Source: Dehalococcoidia bacterium (lineage in GTDB: Bacteria; Chloroflexota; Dehalococcoidia; UBA1151; UBA1328). Taken from it: a stretch of DNA of 7,593 bases. Positions 1 to 6,155 of this stretch are shown here, one piece after another. The stretch lies in the NCBI GenBank assembly GCA_030745955.1, contig JASLNQ010000102.1, positions 1 through 7,593 of the forward strand, written 5' to 3'. Under the pieces are notes generated by a model, which worked only from the letters and a program-made list of their open reading frames with translations, had not been told where the DNA came from and ran no database searches. The translations under genes were made by a program, and so were the position numbers. How positions within the stretch are numbered: position 1 is the first letter of the stretch; each line of letters opens with the position of its first letter.

Positions 1-412
1 CGCGCTCGAACCTGATGAAGGGCGTGGACCCAAGGCTGGCTTCCGGGTCGATGAGACCGTTTCGCTTGAGCACGGCGTGGACGGTGCTTATTGCGGGAAG
101 CGAGACCATACCCCCTCTCTCCAAAAGCTTCTTCCTGAGCTTGCGGGCTCCCCACACCGGATATTCGTGTCTGAGGGCCACTATCTTTCCTTCGATCTCG
201 GGGGCCAGGTGCACGGGCTGGTCGTGCGGCCTCTTCGAGAGGTCTTCGAGTCCTTTGAGGCCTGCGGTGCGGTACCGGCCCAGCCACTTGTAGCCGGTCT
301 TGCGGCTTACCCGGTAGCGGGAACACAGCTCGGCAAAACTCGATCCGCTTACGATCGCTTGCAGCACAAACTCTTTGCGTAGGTCAACAGTGTTCATGGG
401 CTTCCAGGGCAT
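1..412 (-). CDS. IS481-family transposase, N-terminal part (runs off the left edge)
   Basis: Reading leftwards from an ATG at 412, the frame stays open for 137 codons to the window edge, so only the N-terminal part is present. The protein begins MPWKPMNTVDLRKEF and continues with a helix-turn-helix of the type SSFAELCSRYRVSRKTGYKW (about residues 23-42), then RPHDQP near residue 61 and YPVWGARKLRKKL near residue 84. This order (PWK start, SRKTGYKW recognition helix, RPH linker, WGARKL) is characteristic of IS481-family transposases, which bind the element's ends and catalyse its transposition. The DDE catalytic domain would lie beyond the left edge and cannot be checked. A GGAGG site (CCTCC at 423-427 on the plus strand) sits 10 nt before the ATG and supports this start; an ATG five codons later is possible but would lose the conserved PWK. 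Whether the full gene is intact is unknown. Confidence 0.9.
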   Translation of the reverse strand, partial: MPWKPMNTVDLRKEFVLQAIVSGSSFAELCSRYRVSRKTGYKWLGRYRTAGLKGLEDLSKRPHDQPVHLAPEIEGKIVALRHEYPVWGARKLRKKLLERGGMVSLPAISTVHAVLKRNGLIDPEASLGSTPFIRFER

Positions 413-455
413 GACGGATATACCTCCGCCACGTCAATTACTCCTTCCCCAAAAG

Positions 456-495
456 TGTTACCCATGTCTCCGAACACCTGTTACCCATGTGTCCG
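456..495. repeat. Two 17-bp direct repeats at the IS481 end
   Basis: TGTTACCCATGTCTCCG at 456-472 is repeated as TGTTACCCATGTGTCCG at 479-495. Sixteen of 17 bases agree and the period is 23 bp, about two helical turns. Their position between the transposase start and the inferred terminus suggests transposase-binding sites within the IS end. That role is inference; the repeat itself is directly visible. Confidence 0.75.
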
Positions 496-549
496 GTACG
501 TACACACCCTGGGAGGGAGGAAATGTGTCCCTTTTTGTGTTGTGGGACG

Positions 550-1335
550 TTAGTCGTTGAAGCCCCACACACGGGCGGCAGTGTTTCCGAGCACCCAGTC
601 GACATCATCGCCGTTTGCGAATGCCGGGTGGCTGCGGACCCCCTCGAGGGTGTTGGCGTAGCCCTCCCTGCCTGCACTGGGCGGGAAGTCGCTGCCCCAC
701 ATCATCCGGTCGGCCCCAAAGGCATCACGTGCCATCTCGAACAGCGGCGGGACGTTGTCGAACCTGAAGTCCGGCAGCAGGACCGGCGGCCGGGGCGTGA
801 TCTCACCGAGTCCCGGCACCTTGATCGTGGTGTTCGGGCGGCTGGCGCATTCGAGGGCCGACTCGAAGTCGGTGTAAGGGGGATCGGTTATCCCGACGCC
901 GGCAAGGTGCTCGATCACGATCTGGGTATCGGGGCAGTTGTCGATAATTTTCTTGAAGCTCGCGTTTGAAAACCGTTTGGCGTTACCGAGCGAACTCACC
1001 ACCAATCCAAGCTCGCCGGCTTTTCGCCAGATGTCCGTGACGTCTGCGAGGGCGCTGAAACCTGCGTCGGGTGCGATTCTCACCCCGGCAGCCCCCTGCC
1101 CTGCCAGCTGTTCGAGCGTGCCGAGCGGGTCGGGGTTGGCAGGGTCGATCATCACGACGACCTTGAAGCGACCGGGTCGTTTGGCTGCTTCGGTGAACAG
1201 GTAATCGTTGCCGTATGTACCGCCGTGCTGGATCAGGACCGCGGCATCGACACCCGCCTGGTTCATCTCGAACTCGAGGGTTTCGATTGGCTGGAACCAG
1301 TTGCGGCCAGCGTGGCAATGGGTGTCGATGATCAT
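550..1335 (-). CDS. Amidohydrolase-2 family metal-dependent hydrolase (possible lactonase)
   Basis: This is a 261-residue single-domain TIM-barrel hydrolase of the amidohydrolase-2 type. It opens with the metal-binding HxH motif on strand 1 (DTHCH, H6 and H8), has a further candidate ligand at H143 (IEHLAG) and ends the barrel with the catalytic aspartate D216 in WGSDFPPS. The C-terminal NTAARVWGF matches the usual family ending. No signal peptide is seen, so it should be cytosolic. Relatives hydrolyse lactones (sugar lactones, pyrone dicarboxylate lactone) or decarboxylate aromatic acids. Beside sugar dehydrogenase and sugar-acid dehydratase genes, a lactonase role is the best guess, but it is inferred. 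The protein is slightly short for the family, with compact loops. The ATG start puts DTHCH at the very N-terminus as usual; the Shine-Dalgarno is weak (GGAT about 7 nt upstream), which may mean translation depends on the upstream gene, 72 bp away. It is the last gene of the minus-strand operon. Confidence 0.85.
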   Translation of the reverse strand: MIIDTHCHAGRNWFQPIETLEFEMNQAGVDAAVLIQHGGTYGNDYLFTEAAKRPGRFKVVVMIDPANPDPLGTLEQLAGQGAAGVRIAPDAGFSALADVTDIWRKAGELGLVVSSLGNAKRFSNASFKKIIDNCPDTQIVIEHLAGVGITDPPYTDFESALECASRPNTTIKVPGLGEITPRPPVLLPDFRFDNVPPLFEMARDAFGADRMMWGSDFPPSAGREGYANTLEGVRSHPAFANGDDVDWVLGNTAARVWGFND

Positions 1336-1407
1336 GCGGTTATCCAGTTTCCGGGTATTTTTTAACTTTTCGGGGTTTGCCGGGATTCAGCGGTTGGCGT
1401 ACCCCCG

Positions 1408-2409
1408 CTAGGTTGCGATCTCCATACCGGAGGTGCCAACGCCCGATCCCTCGCTGAGCACGAGGTCGTCGATTTCACTTTTGATTTCTGGCGACATCTC
1501 CCAGTCGCCGCCCAGGTTTTCGGTCGCTTCGGCGGGTGTCACCGAACCGGCCAGCGCAACACTGACGGTTTCGTTTGCCAGCACCCATCCGATAGCCAGT
1601 TGCGGGACTGTCTTGCCATGATCGGCGGCGATTCCCTTGAGTTTTTCTACGACCGCCACGTTTGCGGCGATGTTGTCGGGTCCCCACGAGCTGATGCCGA
1701 AGTTGGCACCGCCTCGCCGCCAGTCGTCTTCGGCGAAGGTCTTGTCGGCACCCCAGGTGCCCGTCAGAAGTCCGTGTGAAAGCGATCCGTAGGCCATGAT
1801 GCCCATGTCGTTAGCCTTAACGAACGGCATTACTTCGGCTTCCGGGCGCCGGTCGAAAACGTGGTAGCCGATCTGGTTCGTAACTATCGGACTGGTCTCG
1901 CGGCACTCCGCCATCATTTCGACTGAGAAGTTCGATACGCCCGAGTGCCGGATCTTGCCTGCCTTCTTAGCTTCTTCCAGGGCTTCCATCGGTTCGGAGA
2001 AGGCGCGGTCATGGTCGGGCCAGTGGATGAGGAACAGGTCGATGTAGTCGGTCTGGAGGCGTTGCAGGCTCTCGTCGATCGAGGCCTTCAACCGCACGGG
2101 GTCGGAGTCGGCAACCGTTGCGGAGCGGTTGTCGGAACTGCCACGCCTCCACTCGCGGGCCCCCTTCGTAACCAGGACCACGTTCTCGCGAATGCCCTTC
2201 AGGGCCTTGCCCATGAGGGTTTCGCCGTAGCCCCAGCCGTAGACCGCGGCGGTATCGAACAGCGTGATGCCGTTGTCGTAGGAGGTCCTTGCCGCGGCGA
2301 TCGCCTCGTCGTCATCGAATGCGCCGTACATCCCGCGGCCCATTGGCCAGCCCCCGTAACCGATCACGGAGGTTTCCAGCCCTGAGTTTCCAAACATTCG
2401 TTTTCGCAT
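1408..2409 (-). CDS. Aldo/keto reductase
   Basis: This 333-residue NAD(P)H-dependent oxidoreductase has the aldo/keto reductase TIM-barrel signatures in order. The catalytic tetrad can be read as D52 (LFDTAAVYG), Y57, K82 (VTKGA) and H129 (LIHWPD). Cofactor-binding elements are GVSN (157-160), NQIGYH (178-183) and YGSLSHGLLTG (207-217). Length and motifs fit the bacterial family related to YajO and the potassium-channel beta-subunit group. Such enzymes reduce aldehydes or ketones, or work in reverse as sugar dehydrogenases; the substrate cannot be told from sequence. The ATG has AGGA 8 nt upstream (reading AGGATTAAAAAAATG). The gene lies 100 bp after the DUF4432 gene on the same strand, and that gap is AT-richer than its surroundings but shows no convincing terminator or promoter. 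It probably belongs to the operon, reducing an intermediate or a toxic aldehyde made by the pathway. Confidence 0.92.
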   Translation of the reverse strand: MRKRMFGNSGLETSVIGYGGWPMGRGMYGAFDDDEAIAAARTSYDNGITLFDTAAVYGWGYGETLMGKALKGIRENVVLVTKGAREWRRGSSDNRSATVADSDPVRLKASIDESLQRLQTDYIDLFLIHWPDHDRAFSEPMEALEEAKKAGKIRHSGVSNFSVEMMAECRETSPIVTNQIGYHVFDRRPEAEVMPFVKANDMGIMAYGSLSHGLLTGTWGADKTFAEDDWRRGGANFGISSWGPDNIAANVAVVEKLKGIAADHGKTVPQLAIGWVLANETVSVALAGSVTPAEATENLGGDWEMSPEIKSEIDDLVLSEGSGVGTSGMEIAT

Positions 2410-2509
2410 TTTTTTAATCCTGCGGATCCTGGTTGTTACTGAGTTGTCGTGTTACGCAGTTTGAAATTAGTTCGATAAATGCCGATTCGCCTTGAAACCG
2501 TGCTGATGA

Positions 2510-3592
2510 CTATTCGATAGTGACCCTTCCTTCACCGTCTACGCGAGTCACAGTACCTGATCCGGTGAACGGACCGGCGCTAATCGTAACGGACACTGTC
2601 TGCCCCGCCGCGACATTGAGCGCGGTGCCGTTCTGCTGGGCCTGTTCGATTCCGCCGTTGCCGAAGCTGGTGCATGGCTCGAGGCCGGCGTTGTAGCACC
2701 TGCCGTACCACGGGTAGCCATAGCCGCCACCGAAGTTGCGCCAGTACCAGAGAAACTTGAAAACGTCGGCGGGATAGCTGACGGCCCAGCCGAGTTGCGT
2801 CTCCTCGTTCAGCAGTGCGTACCAGCCCCCGGACATCCCTGTCATGTAGGCCATATCGAGCGAGCGGTCTTCTTTGGGCGGGATGTGGGTGAAGTCGAGG
2901 ACCGAGCCGTCTTTGGCGTTTACATTAGGCCAATCGCCTTCGTAATCGGGTTCAAGTTTCGAGTTCGGGTCGATGCTCTCGGGGTGGCTTAAGACCCGAC
3001 ATTCGGGTACGTAAAGACGTGATTCACCGGAGAGGACGGGAGGCCCGATGGCGATGTGCTCAAGCCACACGATATCGAGGTCTTCTTCGCCTTCGTTTGT
3101 GACGGCTTCTTCGACCTGCAGCGTCGGCGACCCGGAAACCAGCGAGAGCGTTTTCGAGACGGTCATCGGCATGCGAACGCTTTTGGCGGTGAACCGGACG
3201 CTTACCCTGACGGGTGTGTCTTCGACCACCGCGGCATCCCACGGTATCGTGTTCATATCGGCATGAATCCCGAAATCGGCGCCGTAAACCCGGTCGGCGT
3301 AACCGCCGTGTGGGACTACTGTCTGCCAGCCGCCCTCGTAGTAGTCGAGCCAGATCGAGGCAGGATCGCCGGTCGCCGGAACGGTGTACCGGGGATCCCG
3401 GACACCCCAGGGGGTGCGCCACATGAACTCGGTGTCGGTCGGCTTGTGAACGAAGCTTGAAATGTCGGCGCCCTTGTCGGCCAGGACCGTGATCCGGACG
3501 ACTTCGTTTTCTAGGATTACCGTTTTCAGACCGCGGTAGGTCCACGCATCGGAAACCCGGCAGCCGCTCGTACGCTCATCCTGGTAGTGCAT
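2510..3592 (-). CDS. DUF4432 aldose-epimerase-like protein A
   Basis: This 360-residue protein resembles the DUF4432 group of the galactose-mutarotase-like beta-sandwich superfamily. Family-type features are the N-terminal ENEVVRITVLADKGADI strand pair, TDTEFMWRTPW (52-62), FGIHADM with H110, WLEHIAIG with H179, and GLEPCTS with E305. By analogy with mutarotases, H110 and H179 would be catalytic or binding histidines and E305 the base. Relatives interconvert sugar anomers or are uncharacterised, so the activity here is inferred. There is no signal peptide or membrane segment. The start is ATG, with AGGAAGG 10 nt upstream. The stop TAG of the preceding dehydrogenase gene is part of that same site (TAGGAAGG), indicating translational coupling. 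It aligns along its length with protein B at 6156-7235. The C-terminal 30 residues differ most between the two and are rich in G, T and V. Confidence 0.87.
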   Translation of the reverse strand: MHYQDERTSGCRVSDAWTYRGLKTVILENEVVRITVLADKGADISSFVHKPTDTEFMWRTPWGVRDPRYTVPATGDPASIWLDYYEGGWQTVVPHGGYADRVYGADFGIHADMNTIPWDAAVVEDTPVRVSVRFTAKSVRMPMTVSKTLSLVSGSPTLQVEEAVTNEGEEDLDIVWLEHIAIGPPVLSGESRLYVPECRVLSHPESIDPNSKLEPDYEGDWPNVNAKDGSVLDFTHIPPKEDRSLDMAYMTGMSGGWYALLNEETQLGWAVSYPADVFKFLWYWRNFGGGYGYPWYGRCYNAGLEPCTSFGNGGIEQAQQNGTALNVAAGQTVSVTISAGPFTGSGTVTRVDGEGRVTIE

Positions 3593-3607
3593 TTGACGTT
3601 CGCCTTC

Positions 3608-4669
3608 CTATGAGCCCGGTTGGATCACGATGCGAAACACTTCTTTGTTTGGTTCGAGCATCCGGTTGAATCCATCTTCGATCGCGCGGCTCAGGGGCAC
3701 AGTCTCGGAGATGAGTGGCTTCACGTTGATCTTGCCCTGTGCTATCAGTTCGACCGCAGCCTCCATATCGCCCGGGGATGTGGCGACAGACCCGATTACA
3801 CTGATCTCGCGGCCGACAATACTGTTGAAGTCCATCTCCGGCGTTGTCGAGTAGATCCCGATTAGCAAAGTCGTTCCGCCGCGGCGGGTCCACTCGATCG
3901 CCATGCGGGGAGTATTTTTGGCCCCGGCAGATTCCACCACGATATCGGCCCCGATGCCGCCGGTGAGTTCGAGCAGTCTACTGGCTGCGGCCTGTTCATC
4001 CTGGGAATTGATGACCTCATCGGCGCCGAGTTCGTTCGCCAGTTCCAGGCTCTGTTCCCGCACGTCGATGGCAATGACCCTCGCACCTGCGGCCTTGAAC
4101 ACCTGCAAGGTGAGTTGCCCGACGGTGCCGCAGCCGATCACTGCGACCGTATCGCCGGGTTTCACACCGGACCTGCGGACGCCGTGGACTGCGACCGTTG
4201 TCGGTTCAACCAACGGGCCCTCTTCATCGGAAACGCTATCGGGTAGCACGATGAGATGATCGGCACGCCAGACCATGAAGTCTTCGAGCCCGCCGTCGAT
4301 CATGAAACCGGCGACTGCCATGTTCGGGCATACGGCCTGCTGCCCGCGAAGGCACCAGAAGCAGGTCCCGCACGTCAGTACGTTGTTGACGGCGACACGG
4401 TCACCGACGCTGACGTTTTCGACACCTTCTCCGAGTTCGGCGACATGTCCCGATATTTCATGGCCGATCACCAGTGGCGTTTGCTGGCCGGTGAGTGGAT
4501 TCGGTGATCCATGCTGTATCCAGAGTGGGCCGAACTGCCACTCCTCAATGTCGGTAGCGCAGATGGATGTGTTTGTGACCCGGAGCTTAACCTCGCCGGG
4601 GCCGGGGACCGGTTCCGGGATGTCTTCGAGTCGGATGTCTTTGTTGTCGTGGTAGACGATGGCTTGCAT
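3608..4669 (-). CDS. Zinc-dependent medium-chain alcohol (polyol/sugar) dehydrogenase
   Basis: Read from the ATG at 4669 (MQAIVYHDNKDIRLEDIPEP), this is a 353-residue medium-chain dehydrogenase. Catalytic zinc ligands are visible as C37 (SICATD), H70-E71 (GHE) and E155 (LVEP). The structural zinc lobe is the four cysteines C100, C103, C106 and C114. The Rossmann motif is GCGTVG (179-184), with D202 at the end of the second strand (IAIDVR), which favours NAD over NADP. The layout resembles sorbitol, threonine and related sugar or polyol dehydrogenases, which oxidise a secondary alcohol; the exact substrate is unknown. A longer frame from an ATG at 4738 adds 23 residues unlike the family, and that ATG overlaps a candidate promoter -35, so the internal ATG is preferred even though its Shine-Dalgarno is poor. 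It is the first gene of the minus-strand operon. The next gene begins 15 bp after its stop. Confidence 0.92.
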   Translation of the reverse strand: MQAIVYHDNKDIRLEDIPEPVPGPGEVKLRVTNTSICATDIEEWQFGPLWIQHGSPNPLTGQQTPLVIGHEISGHVAELGEGVENVSVGDRVAVNNVLTCGTCFWCLRGQQAVCPNMAVAGFMIDGGLEDFMVWRADHLIVLPDSVSDEEGPLVEPTTVAVHGVRRSGVKPGDTVAVIGCGTVGQLTLQVFKAAGARVIAIDVREQSLELANELGADEVINSQDEQAAASRLLELTGGIGADIVVESAGAKNTPRMAIEWTRRGGTTLLIGIYSTTPEMDFNSIVGREISVIGSVATSPGDMEAAVELIAQGKINVKPLISETVPLSRAIEDGFNRMLEPNKEVFRIVIQPGS

Positions 4670-4710
4670 ATGGCGTTCGGGTGCTGTGGTGGTAAATAAA
4701 TTCGACCGGA

Positions 4711-4738
4711 ATTCTACACGCAGGACGATGGCCCGCAA
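4711..4738 (-). promoter_or_regulatory. Candidate promoter for the minus-strand operon
   Basis: On the minus strand TTGCGG (4738-4733) is followed after 16 bp by TAGAAT (4716-4711), a sigma70-like pair matching the consensus at 3/6 and 5/6 positions. Transcription would begin near 4704, leaving a leader of about 35 nt before the ATG at 4669. An imperfect inverted repeat, AATTC(4699-4703)-GACCG-GAATT(4709-4713), overlaps the -10 and start point and could be an operator. Both are inferred by eye. Confidence 0.4.
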
Positions 4739-4773
4739 TTTACGGGTGCGTGGTGTGCAGTGCGACTCTTACG

Positions 4774-4782
4774 TGCTAATAT
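4774..4782 (+). promoter_or_regulatory. Candidate extended -10 promoter for the enolase-superfamily gene
   Basis: TGCTAATAT at 4774-4782 fits the extended -10 pattern (TG, one base, then TAATAT), which can work without a good -35. None is obvious upstream. It lies about 100 bp before the ATG at 4880, in the shared intergenic region with the oppositely directed operon. Prediction only. Confidence 0.35.
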
Positions 4783-4879
4783 CCCACCGCGAATGCAGTT
4801 CGATACGAGCGGGTGTTTCTTGCACGCTCGATCACCTCATCGACCCACGAAGATCGCCTAGCAAAGCCTGGAGCCGGAG

Positions 4880-6043
4880 ATGAAAGCAAGTCCGAAGATC
4901 ACAAAAGTTTCGGTCACCACGTTCGAGCACGAGCTCGAGAACGTTGGCAAGGACTACAACACGTTCAACATGGTTTACGAAGGCGGGTCGAAGCTGACAC
5001 AGAAGGGTGCGATCCTGCAGATTCACACCGACCAGGGGATTGTTGGCGAGTACCCGGGGTGGAACGACGATATCCGGCTAGCGGCCCAGTACCTGATCGG
5101 CAAGGACGCGCTTGCACGGGAGTCGATCTACAACGACACGAAACGGGGACTCCGCCACAGCGCCCAAATCGGTGTTGGGTTGATCGATATTTGTCTGTGG
5201 GACATCGCGGGCAAGTTGTACGACGAGCCGCTGTACCGTCTGCTCGGCGGTGAGAAGAAGCCGCTTCCTGCGTATGCATCGACCCTGCACGGCGACGAGA
5301 ACGGCGGGCTGGGCACTCCGCAGGACTTTGCCGATTTCGCCGAGCAGTGCTACGAAATGGGCTACCGGTCGTTCAAGGTCCATGGCTGGGGACTCGCCCG
5401 CAGCGAGATCCAGCGCGAGGTCGATAATGTCCTGAACCTCGGCAGGCAGTTCGAGGGCCGGATGGATTTGCTGATCGATCCTGCGTGCGAGGTGAAGAAC
5501 TTCGGTGACGCCCTGAGGTTGGGGAAGGCCTGTGACGAGGCCGAGTTTTTCTGGTGGGAGGACCCCTACCAGGACGGTGGTGTATCACAGTTCGCGCACC
5601 GCAAGCTCCGGCAGATGGTCAAGACGCCGCTGTTGCAGACCGAGCACATTCGCCTTCTCGAACAGCACGTCGACTTCATGGTGGCGGATGGCACCGATTA
5701 TGTTCGGGCCGGGGCGCACGAGGACGGCGGCGTGACGGGTGCGTTGAAGATCGCTCATGCGTCGGAGGGGTTCGGTCTCGATGTGGAGCTTCACGGGCCC
5801 GGGCCAGTCCACCGTCACATCATGTCGTCGATCCGTAACACCAACTTTTTCGAGCTGGGACTGGTCCACCCGAAGGTTAAGTCGACAAAGCCACCGATTT
5901 ACCTCGGCTACAACGACGATCTCGATGGGATCGATAGCGAAGGCAACGTATTTGCGCCGGATGGGCCGGGTATCGGCGTTCCGCTGGACTGGGACTGGAT
6001 CCGGGCGCACCAGACCGACGAGGGTGTGATCGCAGAGGCGTAG
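4880..6043 (+). CDS. Enolase-superfamily (mandelate racemase type) enzyme, probable sugar-acid dehydratase
   Basis: This 387-residue protein has an N-terminal capping domain (about 1-125, with the loop LRHSAQIGVGLIDICLWDIAGK at its end) and a C-terminal barrel. Metal ligands are readable as D200 (LIDPA), E227 (WWEDP) and E255 (LQTEH). Acid/base candidates are K166 and H168 (FKVHGWG, strand 2) and H305 (VELHGPG, strand 7). Members abstract a proton next to a carboxylate and usually eliminate water from sugar acids to give 2-keto-3-deoxy acids; some are racemases or lactonising enzymes. The KxH rather than KxK pattern, and the lack of an Asp at the usual place before GGVT (283-286), make a precise assignment unsafe. 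LHGPG recalls mannonate-dehydratase relatives. The ATG has GGAG 6 nt upstream (4870-4873). It stands alone on the plus strand, divergent from the dehydrogenase operon, so the two are probably expressed together. A terminator follows at 6121. Confidence 0.9.
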   Translation: MKASPKITKVSVTTFEHELENVGKDYNTFNMVYEGGSKLTQKGAILQIHTDQGIVGEYPGWNDDIRLAAQYLIGKDALARESIYNDTKRGLRHSAQIGVGLIDICLWDIAGKLYDEPLYRLLGGEKKPLPAYASTLHGDENGGLGTPQDFADFAEQCYEMGYRSFKVHGWGLARSEIQREVDNVLNLGRQFEGRMDLLIDPACEVKNFGDALRLGKACDEAEFFWWEDPYQDGGVSQFAHRKLRQMVKTPLLQTEHIRLLEQHVDFMVADGTDYVRAGAHEDGGVTGALKIAHASEGFGLDVELHGPGPVHRHIMSSIRNTNFFELGLVHPKVKSTKPPIYLGYNDDLDGIDSEGNVFAPDGPGIGVPLDWDWIRAHQTDEGVIAEA

Positions 6044-6120
6044 GCTTTCGGGTCGGGTGCGACCGGCGACGGGGGTCGTAGGTGCTCGCGCCTGATGACG
6101 AGTTTTGACCCACACCCGAT

Positions 6121-6149
6121 CCCTTTCCCTGGCAGGGAGAGGGGGTTTT
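6121..6149 (+). terminator. Rho-independent terminator after the enolase-superfamily gene
   Basis: CCCTTTCCCT (6121-6130), loop GGC, then AGGGAGAGGG (6134-6143) form a 10-bp stem with one T-G wobble, followed by GGTTTT. It lies 78 bp after the stop at 6043 and just before the end of the convergent DUF4432 gene. On the minus strand the hairpin is not followed by a T run, so it should work mainly for the plus-strand gene. The sequence also resembles the CCCT..AGGG hairpins that are dispersed in many bacterial genomes. Confidence 0.6.
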
Positions 6150-6155
6150 CGGGTA

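Larger units (their letters stand above)
1..505 (-). mobile_element. IS481-family insertion sequence, one end (other end outside window)
   Basis: The transposase reads away from the catabolic genes, and its upstream region (413 to about 505) carries repeated sequence typical of an IS terminus. Read on the minus strand, the probable terminus starts TGTACGTACCGGACACATGG at about 504; a TGT start is usual for IS481 ends. The boundary is inferred to within a few bases because the opposite end and the target duplication are not in the window. The element ends about 45 bp after the stop of the amidohydrolase gene, so it sits downstream of the operon and does not disrupt it. Confidence 0.7.

Noticed and set aside
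527..548. GTCCC/GGGAC inverted repeat after the amidohydrolase as a terminator
   Set aside because: Only a 5-bp stem with a 12-nt loop, and no T run follows it on the minus strand.
487..969. 160-codon plus-strand open frame
   Set aside because: Antisense to the amidohydrolase, begins inside the IS end, and has no recognisable domain.
3060..3545. 161-codon minus-strand open frame
   Set aside because: Out-of-frame, Arg-rich shadow inside DUF4432 protein A.
4670..4738. N-terminal extension of the alcohol dehydrogenase from the ATG at 4738
   Set aside because: The extra 23 residues are unlike family N-termini, the DNA is AT-rich promoter-like sequence, and the ATG overlaps a candidate -35.
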